The notes under the pieces were generated by a model that worked only from the letters and a program-made list of their open reading frames with translations, did no database searches and had not been told where the DNA came from. Both the position numbers and the translations under genes were made by a program. A stretch of DNA of 64,000 nucleotides. Source: Pomphorhynchus laevis (taxonomy: Eukaryota > Acanthocephala > Palaeacanthocephala > Echinorhynchida > Pomphorhynchidae). Below are positions 55,421 through 64,000 of the stretch, piece by piece; within the stretch, counting starts at the first letter, position 1; each line of letters opens with the position of its first letter. The stretch is from the NCBI GenBank assembly GCA_012934845.2, contig WNNJ02002317.1:37512-101511 (forward strand). The letters are read 5' to 3'.

Positions 55421-57366
55421 AATTTGTGAATTAAGAAAGCTGCTATCAAAAGGGTATAAATATAGATAAAATAACAACGACAAAAATAAAATTTACAGTT
55501 CGTTATATAATAACTTAAATGATTACTTTAGTAAGCTGATTAATAGTGAAAGCTCGAATATATCTAAGATAAACATTTGGAAAGATTATATATTTGATAA
55601 AATTAAAAATAAAATGAAAATAACAAACAATTATAAAAGGAAAGATAAAATTAATAAAGATATGTATAAAGAACTTACTGAATTAAAGGATAACTATATA
55701 ATAACAACTATTGATAAAGCTAGTAATAACTTTGTCTTCATATGCAAAAAGCTTTATTATGATATACTAATGAAAGAGGTTAATTCTAATGATTTAAATG
55801 TAAATCCAACATATGAACGTAGTGAGTTGAGTTTAGAAACAATTATTACAAGTCACTGTTCTATAATGGATAAAAAGGGTATAAAGGTTGAATTAGATAA
55901 TAAAACTATACCTATATTATATTGGAATCCAAAATTACATAAAAATCCAATAAAACCTAGGTTCATATGTAGTGCGTTTAAATGTACATTAAAACCACTT
56001 TCTGTCTATATGAATAAAATACTTAAAGTAATTAAAGCACATTTTAAAAAATATTGCAAGGTAATCGAAATTAATACTGGTATAAAACACTATTTCAGTA
56101 GTAATTCTACAAAAGAATTTTTATAACAGACAAAAGGAATAAATTTTCAAAATATAAATACATACGATTTTAGTACGCTTTATACAAATCTAGATTTAGT
56201 AAATATTAAAAAAGCGTTAGTAAAATTAATTAACCTTATATTCGGAAAAAGATATACATATATATGTTATAATAATTATAACGCCTATCTAACAAAAATT
56301 AAACCATCAAATAAATATAAATATATGGATGCAATTGAATTAATAGAATCCTTAAATATTTTGATAAATCAAAATTATTTAAAAGTAGGGACATCTATAT
56401 TTAGACAAGTAAAAGGTGTTCCAATGGGTGGTAATAGTAGCCCAATTATAGCTGACTTGTTTGTAAGCTTTATAGAATATGAATTTGTTCATAACTGTGT
56501 AAAAACTAAATCTAAACAATATAAATATATGAAATATATGTTTCGATACATTGATGATATATGTGTATTTAATTCTAATAATTTTTATTCAATTAGTGAG
56601 CACATTTATCCAGAAAGCCTTATTCTTAACAAAACCAATATTAATGATAAAGAAGGTGTATATCTAATATGAACATTAAATTAACATTAACTAAAACTAC
56701 TATTAATTTATATCGTAAGATGACATATTTAAATTTACAAGAAACATATTTTTGCATGAGCATTCATGCATACCATATAATATAAAATATAATACATTAA
56801 ATAATGAAATTTTAAGAATTGCAACATGTAATGATATTAGCTTTCTTCAAAATCATTTAAATAATTTAATAGATACATATTTTAAACTAGGTTACTATAA
56901 AAATAACATCAAGCAGAAAATAGTAAAATATATAAATCAACACAATAATATAAAGAATAAATTTAAACTCTTAAGTGGCAAATTTTTATGGATGGATAAT
57001 AAATAAATACTTTGTATTAGAATAAGATACTAGATAGTTTTATCAGAGGAAATACATCATTAGCATGTATTTGGCCCCGCTGCTATGTTGGGTAGAGGAG
57101 TTAGGGGCCGAAACCTGATAGCATAGCAGTTCCTCCTGATGACCTCTAATTCTTATTATGATACAACGTCTGTTATTTATTAGTCAATTCATAAAAATGA
57201 CGTTTATTTTAAATTTCAATTTTTTATTTTAACTTGATTTAAATTATAGAAAATCTAAAAACAATTATTATTTTATTATTTAATTATTAAATTTTGATTT
57301 AGCATTATTATGTTTTGTTTATTTTATAATTATATTAAATCCGTAGACTCAGTTAGCTGATTTAAT
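55421..57366 (+). mobile_element. Naiad-type Penelope-like element, copy F (5' truncated)
   Basis: Begins at GAATTAAGAAAGCTGC, which corresponds to copy E near 49600, just after the CxC motif, and runs through RT and 3' UTR to CAGTTAGCTGATTT near 57362. The RT frames are 55614-56126, 56325-56672 and 56752-57006, broken by a stop near 56124 and small deletions near 56667, 56718 and 56826. YIDDICVF and GVPMGGNSSPIIADL are intact. Confidence 0.86.
57073..57135 (+). other. Naiad 3' UTR interleaved pseudoknot (copy F)
   Basis: All three complementary segment pairs are kept as in copies B, D and E. Confidence 0.6.
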
Positions 57367-57475
57367 TAATAATAAATAACAGACGATGTATCGGAATAAG
57401 AATTAGAGGTCATCAGGATGAACTGCTATGTAATCATGTTTCGGCCCCTATTCATCGTCCCAACATAGCAACAAG
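57367..57475 (-). repeat. Diverged inverted Naiad 3' UTR piece after copy F
   Basis: Reads on minus as a variant of the structured 3' UTR region, with TTGCTATG...GATGAA...GGGGCC...CATAGCAG...TTCATC. The third helix is changed on both sides (GAGGAG to GATGAA, TTCCTC to TTCATC) yet still pairs. The first helix has lost its 5' strand. Confidence 0.65.
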
Positions 57476-57479
57476 AATG

Positions 57480-58149
57480 GATAAACTTAGGGATAATGAA
57501 AATTACATCATTTACCCTACCTCTTGGACGAATCTGTTTTGATGTTGCCTAACATCGACTGCGTCCGACAAAGTATAGTCGTTTTCCGAACGATATTTTG
57601 TGAATTGAATTACGCTTTTTGCCTTTAATTCAGCTTTACTCTTCCGTTAATTACCCTTTCGTTATTTCAGCTTTAACCCTTCGTTTAAAGAATAATGGAA
57701 GGGAAATTCTTTACCCTTCAGTTACTCTTTTGTTCTTCTATGATGCGTTTATTCATTTTCTCGTTATCTGTTTCATTCCTCTTCTCGTTTATTAGAAAAA
57801 ATCTGATAGCTCTCCCCCGCCATATTAGGGAAAATTAATTTGAAATATTTTATATTTCAAATTTGTTTTGATATAATATCAATATTTAATATTAGATACT
57901 TACTGGGTTCCGAGTCGTATTAATAGAGATATATTAATAAATCATAACATACTATAATATAACTCAAAAAACGCTCAGCTATGATTTTTGTAATGCATGA
58001 CGCAAACCTAGCTTACTATTTTAATTTGAACAGGTGTTAGTAAAATAGCTGTAGATGATAAATCGTTCAAATAGCTATATAGTTAAATATGGAATGTAAA
58101 ATAAGTGTTTCTAGACAGTTAAATCCAAGAGGTTGCTTTCCCGAATGGT
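57480..58149. other. Unassigned spacer
   Basis: 57600-57740 repeats words such as TTCAGCTTTA and CCCTTCGTTA in a loose, low-complexity way. No gene is seen. Confidence 0.35.
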
Positions 58150-58330
58150 ACAAAAGTAAGAGTTTGTCAATCTCTTAAGTTTGTTTATCGCCATAGTGTC
58201 ATGAAATCCGATCACCTGTGATATGGATAATGTTAAGAAATACATTGGATTGGGCAGTTGGTCTTTTAATGTTTAAAGAAATTATCTAATTTTGGAGACA
58301 ATATATTTACTTTCACGTCTTAAAACATGA
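58150..58330 (-). mobile_element. Old scrap of family L LINE reverse transcriptase
   Basis: Shares spaced words with 24240-24420 on the same strand: TCTCTTAAGTTT, TGGATTGGG..AG.TGGTCTTTTAAT and AAAGAAA. It spans the end of RT motif C and downstream. It is very diverged, so it predates the copies at 23825-35400. Confidence 0.5.
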
Positions 58331-59906
58331 ATGTGATAGCAGTAACAATATCACAAGATTCTGATTTTGAAAAGTGTTTATTCGATCAAATTAATAATTA
58401 CTGTGTTAGAGAGAAAAGAAGTTTTCTAAATCCGTACTCGGAGTGCAAAGCGACACGTCATTAGAGGTAGTACTAATATATAAATGGAAAAGCGGGCATA
58501 ACTTTGTATTGGAAACTATCTCATTATATCAGCAATCAAACCACTAGACCTGATTCTACTATTTGAGTCCCATCAGTAGTTTTCATATTTCACTAGTATT
58601 TTGGTTTAAAAAATTAATTTACGACAATCTAGCCTAGAGAATCAAATCCCTCTAGGAATTTTTATTTCTAAGATCCTGGGAACAGGATTTAGTTATATTT
58701 CTATAATATATAGTATTATCACTCTAATGATCGACAATGGTTTTAAAAGTCGGGTTTGTAACAATCACTCTTGTGATGCACTCTTCTAAACTGTGGTGAA
58801 GTGGACCCCTAAGCACTCTTGAAGTCTAATTCCTACAAATGAAGCTCAATAAGCAGAAGCAGATATAGGATTTGAATGCTGATGAACTGTTATGGTTTCT
58901 AATACCCAGTTATACTCGTTTCCCTAGTTTATATATTAGTATCAAGTTATTATATTAGTATTAAATTACAGCATATTGGAGTTACAAGGCACTTATTTTT
59001 CATTATATAGTCATCAACAACAACGTCATAAATGCATAATGCCAGGTAAATCTCTATTCGAATTAAATTCAAAATGACGATTGCGAACAGCGTAATTTTA
59101 AAAATAAAATAATTTTAATTCAAGAAATAATTTGTCATTAATATTACATATTTTTAATTGTTGGATATAAAATTCGATTAATACGACTATATTTTTGATA
59201 GAAATATCTTTGCCTTGCCAAATCTAGAACTCTATTCAAAAACATTATACACCTTGGAAAATCTAAACTGGCCATTTTTATCAGGGTTCATTTGGCGGTG
59301 TTTGATCCACGTATACATTGAAGGTTTGCATAAGCTCGTAGTGTGATCTTCGAGTATATTATTCACAAAGACTACGGTATACAAGAGTCTAAATAATGAT
59401 TAAATTATACCATACTTGTTCTGCAATACCTTATTTAAATTGAATTGTTGATTTTACGTGCAAACGTTTGCAAGTAATTATTTTTTTGATATATATAGGG
59501 ATGTATTAAGCTGCGATCCGGGATCTAGTATAGATTCGTCCATATATTTTCAGAGTAAAACTTTTTGAATCGGTAAAAACTAAAAACAATATAATTTATT
59601 TTAACGTTTCGTCCCTTACTATGACTTCTTCAGATGTCTTAACTAATTGTGATATTTTAAAAATTTTAATTTTTTAAACAAGTTCTGGCTTAGTCGATTT
59701 GATTCAAGAAACAAAAGATCGATAATTCTTATTATCAACATAAAATATCGCAAAGCAAAAATCAGATTTTGACCTAAGATAATAACAGTTGCTATAAATG
59801 AAATATAGAATTTATTTGTTTGATAATTAGGTCCTCTAGAATAAAACTAATGATTTCTATTTTATTTCCTGTAATTAACGTGCGTGCTGTCTTTTAAGAT
59901 GCGCAG
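58331..59906. other. Long stretch without a supported gene
   Basis: AT-rich. A 19-bp segment at 59554-59572 between TATATTTTCAG and GTAAAAAC could be a microexon whose phase would link the exon candidates at 54813-54901 and 59907-60134, but it is too short to support by itself. Confidence 0.3.
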
Positions 59907-60134
59907 AGCGACGAACATTCAAAGAAAGATAGAAAAGTCAATTACGCATTCGCCTTAAGTAATGATGATAACAGTTCTTCGAACTCATCAACAACTGCCT
60001 ATAGCCAGTTATATTCATCTAGCATGAAAAAATACGATTACAAATATAGCAGAGATGCTTTTAAATTTGAACTGACAACATCGATATCTCCTCAGAGGGT
60101 TGAAATTATGTCTCAAAGATCATTAATATTATAG
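59907..60134 (+). CDS. Candidate terminal exon of an unidentified host gene
   Basis: A 75-codon frame follows an acceptor (CTTTTAAGATGCGCAG) and ends at TAG. An in-frame TAA just upstream shows that the frame must be entered by splicing. It encodes a Lys/Asp-rich start (SDEHSKKDRKVNYAF), a Ser/Asn/Thr-rich stretch and a Lys/Tyr-rich segment KKYDYKYSRDAFKFEL, ending ISPQRVEIMSQRSLIL. Codon use looks less AT-driven than random DNA here. It resembles a cytoplasmic tail, but no family is recognised and no clear AATAAA follows. Confidence 0.35.
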   Translation, partial: SDEHSKKDRKVNYAFALSNDDNSSSNSSTTAYSQLYSSSMKKYDYKYSRDAFKFELTTSISPQRVEIMSQRSLIL

Positions 60135-60567
60135 CTGTTTACGACAATTATAGATTATCAAGGACTTCAAAGATCTTGGGCTTGCGTTGCATCTTGAACT
60201 TTGGTTTTTAGATGACAGAAACATACAGTGAGTTTTTTGGAATTTATTTATAATTTTAAGTTAAATTATTATTTCATATTTGTTAAAATGGTTATTATTT
60301 AGTTATTTCGAGTGACTTTACATATGTATATATGGCATGTATGTCAATATATCATATTAATATGTAATATTAAAAATCAAGATAGATACAATGTGTTTGA
60401 AGTTACCTTCTCCCTCATTATTTCAGTTAAACAAATTCATACTCGGAAATTTACGATAATTAAGTTATAAACGATGCTAGTACATCCATATTTGCTGTTA
60501 CATATATTATGAACACCGTCGGATGGGAACTCGATATATATAATTTTATATCAGATTTGGTATAACT
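60135..60567. other. Unassigned AT-rich spacer
   Basis: Would be 3' UTR and flank if the exon at 59907-60134 is real. No other feature is seen. Confidence 0.3.
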
Positions 60568-60680
60568 GTGACTCGGAAGCTAATAAGCTTCTGTTTTATA
60601 ATTGTAGAGGTTGCCAAAACCGGAATTTGATTATAGCCGTAACGTCATCAAGATAAAGTTTCGGCTGCCTTTGTGACGTT
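60568..60680 (+). mobile_element. tRNA-related SINE-like repeat, copy 1
   Basis: AGCTAATAAGCTTCTGTTTT...GTAGAGGTTGCCAAAACCGGAATTTGATTATAGCC matches the repeat at 62455-62560. The B-box-like word is worn (GGAATTTGATTA). It is the most diverged of the three copies. Confidence 0.5.
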
Positions 60681-60849
60681 TGAAAAGGAGCATTCGCGAT
60701 AACCTGCTTAATTTCCATTGACAAAAACCTCGTAAAGTGGAAACTTGCTCATCAGACCATCTCCATCAATATCAGACGATTCATTTGTTGCAACATCGCG
60801 TCGTTCGTTGGATCCTTGAAAGGATTTGGCACGTATATATTACAGTTTG

Positions 60850-62130
60850 CATCACATGCAAACTGTAATATAAGGATGCCCAAGGGTACTTTTCCTGATA
60901 CAATTGTATCTATCACATTCCTTATAATAGTGGTTGTGTTTGCGCGGGTTCCAGCTGATCTTTCTACGCACAGACGTACTGTCTAATTTATCACACTGGG
61001 CCTTCTGCTTATTTATTAGTGGAGAGAGTAAAAATTTTGTTATTTTACTCTCTCTACTAATGAGTAATGATATTTCTTCTTTTTCCTCACTGCCTTTTTC
61101 ACTTCCTTGGTTCTCCGCCCTGCACATTTTTTTATTTTACTCTTTCTAACCTTTATCACTTCGAGATATTTCTTTGCAGACCTATACATTTGTTCTCTCG
61201 TATTTGTCTACGTATCTTCTATCGCTATGATGTGAAGTAGAACAATGCCCCCGATAATATCCATCTCGCGTACTTTCTTCCTCCACTTTATCCGTTCTGG
61301 TCCATTGCGTCGTAGCATTGTCAACTTCTTATTCATAAACCGTATCTTTCAGATAACTGGTCTGTGTTGAGTGTCAACACTTTCGTATGGAATCACCTTG
61401 CAATCCTGGACAATTTTCAAGTCTCTTCTTTTTACGAGAGAGTGATCGATCTGAGATATTGCGCTTCCGCTATTGAATATTGGTAGATGTGATATCCTTT
61501 TTTGGAATCAAGTGTTAGTCACCACTGATTTATTGACATCTGCAAACTCGAGGATTCGCATTCCTTCATTGTTTTTTGCCATGTCCATTTCCAATTTAAC
61601 ATACGTGATCTTCATTTAATGATTCAACTTGTCCGTTCAAATTATCCACGACCATCAGATAATCTTTGTCTGGTATCTCACACGTTACTTGCTCCAACAT
61701 GTTACAGAACTTCCCTTTATATCCGAGAGTGACCCAATTTGATAAGCGTATGCGCTGATGAATTGAAGGTTCACCTTATCACTCATTATAGATATGTTCA
61801 TCAATCTATAAGTGTATCGATGCACTTCATGCACAGAAGAGCATTTCTCTTGGAAATAACAACTCCCACTCCGTTCTTTCGATCATGGCCTTCACCATAG
61901 ATGAGTTTGTATCCACCGCTAAGATCTATTGACTTAGCTGCAGCCCAACGAATTTCCTGCACGGCACATGTTTCAATTTTCTTTCGTTTAAGACCGTCTA
62001 CTACCTCGAGCGATCTCCCTGTCATTAATGCAACGTGCAACGTTGCAACCTTGATCACCAATACACTACTCATTTCCGATCCCTTTTTTGTCATTGGCTG
62101 GATGATTGTTTCCCATTCTAACATAGTAGA
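60850..62130 (-). pseudogene. RTE-type LINE endonuclease and linker, decayed
   Basis: The frame 62124-61801 encodes VATLHVALMTGRSLEVVDGL, CAVQEIRWAAAKSIDL and GYKLIYGEGHDRKNGVGVVIS, the start of the endonuclease in RTE/BovB-group LINEs (GTLTGR...VDxLKKR, QETRW). Downstream near 61760 come NLQFISAYAYQIG and near 61440 QIDHSLVKRRDLK, also endonuclease motifs, with stops between. 61127-60852 may be linker. No RT core is found. Confidence 0.68.
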
Positions 62131-62454
62131 ACCTAAGTTAGCATATCCTTGAGTTTTTCTGGATACGATACAGTTTTACACCGTGTACTTTTTGTTTCGT
62201 ATCTGTATAATGTTGTCTTTGTCTTTAGTTTATTATTCGGTCTATATACACTGTAACGTCTAAAAAGTTTGTTTTTGATTTGAGTTCTAGGCTGTGTGCT
62301 ATAGGGACAAAAGCATTTAGTTTCCGATACCATTCCTTTAAACTGCTAATTTTCAACACACATATACAGTATTTATTTAAACGAATCTGCACCGGTTTAA
62401 ATATGAACATAATCCTATATATCATTTGATAGAATGATGTGTTACACTGTTCTC

Positions 62455-62560
62455 CGGGAGTCAATTAGCTTCAGTTTTCTAATCGTAGATGTTGCCAAAA
62501 ACCAGAGTTCGATTACCAGCAGAGCAGACTTCTTTATTATCCTAGACGACCTTTTTGTAA
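62455..62560 (+). mobile_element. tRNA-related SINE-like repeat, copy 2
   Basis: TCAATTAGCTTCAGTTTT resembles a tRNA A-box region (TAGCTCAGTTGG), and AGAGTTCGATTACC resembles a B box (GGTTCGANTCC), about 45 bp apart. The following GCAGACTTCTTTATTATCCTAGACGA is shared with copy 3. tRNA-derived SINE is the best reading. Confidence 0.55.
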
Positions 62561-62689
62561 CCGGCAGCACCTATCAGTAGAGTGAACTGCCATCAGTCGT
62601 TTCAGTTACCTTGTGATATATTTAAGCACGTTGTTACTTTAAAGAGCTTTTAAATATATCACAATGCAGCCGAGACGAACGTTGTTAGT

Positions 62690-62800
62690 TCACCCTACTA
62701 ATGAGTGCTCATGGCTACAATCAGCTCGTCTAGGAGTGATAAAAAAGTCTGCTATGATAGTAATCGAACTCCGGTTTTTGGTAACATTTACGATTATAAA
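62690..62800 (-). mobile_element. tRNA-related SINE-like repeat, copy 3 (inverted)
   Basis: On minus it reads GTTACCAAAAACCGGAGTTCGATTACTATC and on to the shared CCTAGACGA region. With copy 2 it forms an inverted pair around a centre holding the hairpin TTGTGATATATTTAA/TTAAATATATCACAA (about 62611-62664). Confidence 0.55.
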
Positions 62801-63335
62801 TATAATTGTAAATGTTATATATAATCGTACATATACCACCGATATTCAACATATCAAAGAAAAATATTTCGTCAAGTTTCGCCGCTACAGCTTATTCTGA
62901 ATTATATTGTAAGTATATGTTTTTATAAACTAAGAATAGTCATTGGCTGACAATTCTTGGTTTAAAAATTTATACTTACAATTCTAAAGAAGTACTTGGT
63001 TAAACGTAAGAAACATTTTTTAACTTGTTGACTATTAGTTGTGCCGCCTGAATATCATTTGTGTTGTTGGTATCGAATATTCTGCATTCTACAATTTTTT
63101 CATTCTACAATTTCTGTATTAAATCTCATAATTTGATTGGCTATTATTTTGATCTGGAAGAATTTTCCATAGTTATGTTGCTATGGTGATAAAAATATTC
63201 TAGAGTTATGGAATCTGAAATATGTGTTCTGCGCTGACCATTTTGTCAGTAATCAGCTGCTTATTTATCCAGTATTATTCTTTCTATTGAGTTTAGCAGT
63301 ATACGAAGCATTTACCGTTGATTAATGTTGTTTTT
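62801..63335. other. Unassigned AT-rich spacer
   Basis: No gene or repeat can be supported here. Confidence 0.3.
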
Positions 63336-63512
63336 AATAATTATTGGAGCTATATCAAAGAAAAGAGGAAATTTTTTGATATTTCGCTAACTTCTGTTAG
63401 CATCTTCGGAAAATGAAGATTCTGTTAGCATCTTTTCTGAAGATGCTAACAGAAGTTAGCGAAATATCAAAAATAATTTCCTATTTTCTTTGATCCAGCT
63501 CTAATAATTATT
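63336..63512. mobile_element. 177-bp foldback element
   Basis: The left arm, AATAATTATTGGAGCT to GCTAACTTCTGTTAGCATCTTC, is mirrored by the right arm, GAAGATGCTAACAGAAGTTAGC to AGCTCTAATAATTAT. The arms are about 75 bp with few mismatches and the centre is about 25 bp. The centre repeats GATTCTGTTAGCATCTT, so one arm is partly duplicated. No coding capacity. MITE-like. It differs from the foldback at 38979-39168. Confidence 0.7.
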
Positions 63513-64000
63513 TATCAATTATGGATCATTATCAATTATTTAAAATATAATGTTGTTTTCGTGACTAGATCAGAAAATCATGTGCAATGGTTATATGATC
63601 CATAGCTATTGATACGTTTTTGTAGAATATCAAAGCATTAAGTTAGCTCGCGAATATGCATGGCACAACCATTTTTCGACATACATTAGGTCATTTTGAA
63701 TTCATTCACAGTCATCAAAAAATTGCATATGATATTACGCATTATTCCGATATATAAACTTTTAAATTTATCAGTCGTATTTATGTTTCTCAACACACCT
63801 TTTTTCTTCACAAGGATGTAAGAACCTCTCAAATACTATTTTTATGTTAACATTAGTAATAGCGTGTGATGATTTCTAAATGCTACTTTAGGTTTTTTTA
63901 CTCTAGCCTTGTGTTATGATTTCTGAATGCTAAGCTGTATTATTTAAGCATTTGTAATTGTGGCGATATATCTATAACCCAAATTGGCATGTTTTTGTAT
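63513..64000. other. Unassigned AT-rich end of window
   Basis: No gene or repeat is seen. The words GTGTTATGATTTCTAAATGCTA and a similar one recur near 63870 and 63910, a weak local duplication. Confidence 0.3.

Noticed and set aside
57600-57760. Minisatellite from repeated TTCAGCTTTA and CCCTTCGTTA words
   Set aside because: Spacing and sequence are too irregular to define a repeat unit.
1-64000. tRNA or rRNA genes
   Set aside because: Only worn tRNA-like SINE copies were seen. No cloverleaf with all arms or rRNA core sequence could be recognised by eye.

Overview
The window looks like repeat-rich, AT-rich DNA from an invertebrate animal. The exact phylum is not resolved. An arthropod, perhaps an arachnid, is a guess that rests only on the kinds of retroelements present. 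Only one host gene is well supported: the 5' part of an acylamino-acid-releasing enzyme (APEH) gene that leaves the window at the left edge (1-1479, minus strand). Two candidate coding exons (54813-54901 and 59907-60134, plus strand) and a short receptor-like frame (54069-54317) are the only other hints of host genes. Almost everything else is transposable-element debris, often nested.

Layout. 1-1479: APEH. 1774-1938: scrap of a Penelope endonuclease. 2215-3947: two pieces of a Jockey/I-type LINE broken up by a tandem 463-bp repeat that carries two intact-looking type I hammerhead ribozymes. 4096-6592: two tail-to-tail Penelope-like elements of the permuted Naiad type. 6740-15450: LINE remnants and a CR1-type LINE split by a small Ty3/gypsy element (9028-12967) with 87-bp LTRs and a CCTAC target duplication. 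15585-19770: LINE remnants, mainly a decayed CR1. 19790-23815: two copies of an unusual reverse transcriptase with a YTDDG active site and a Cys-rich N-terminal motif. 23825-35400: three copies of the Jockey/I-type LINE, two in tandem on minus and one head-to-head on plus. 35651-38350: another LINE holding a Naiad fragment. 38979-46300: a foldback element, a Naiad fragment, a LINE scrap and two CR1 copies. 47133-47316: possible hAT-type short element. 47644-50760: the most informative Naiad copy, with an N-terminal GIY-YIG endonuclease, a CxC linker and a reverse transcriptase. 51183-53720: a spaced direct repeat and a fifth CR1. 55245-57475: a Naiad copy with inverted pieces at both ends. 57480-64000: mostly unassigned AT-rich DNA with a LINE scrap, RTE endonuclease remains, tRNA-like SINE copies and a 177-bp foldback.

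The elements show how the window grew: LINEs and Penelope-like elements inserted repeatedly, often into each other, while the host genes were left at the edges. The points most worth following are the tandem hammerhead repeat, the Naiad 3' UTR structure (an interleaved pseudoknot with one covarying stem in a diverged copy), the Naiad permuted domain order with an in-frame TGA, and a self-priming signature in the gypsy element.
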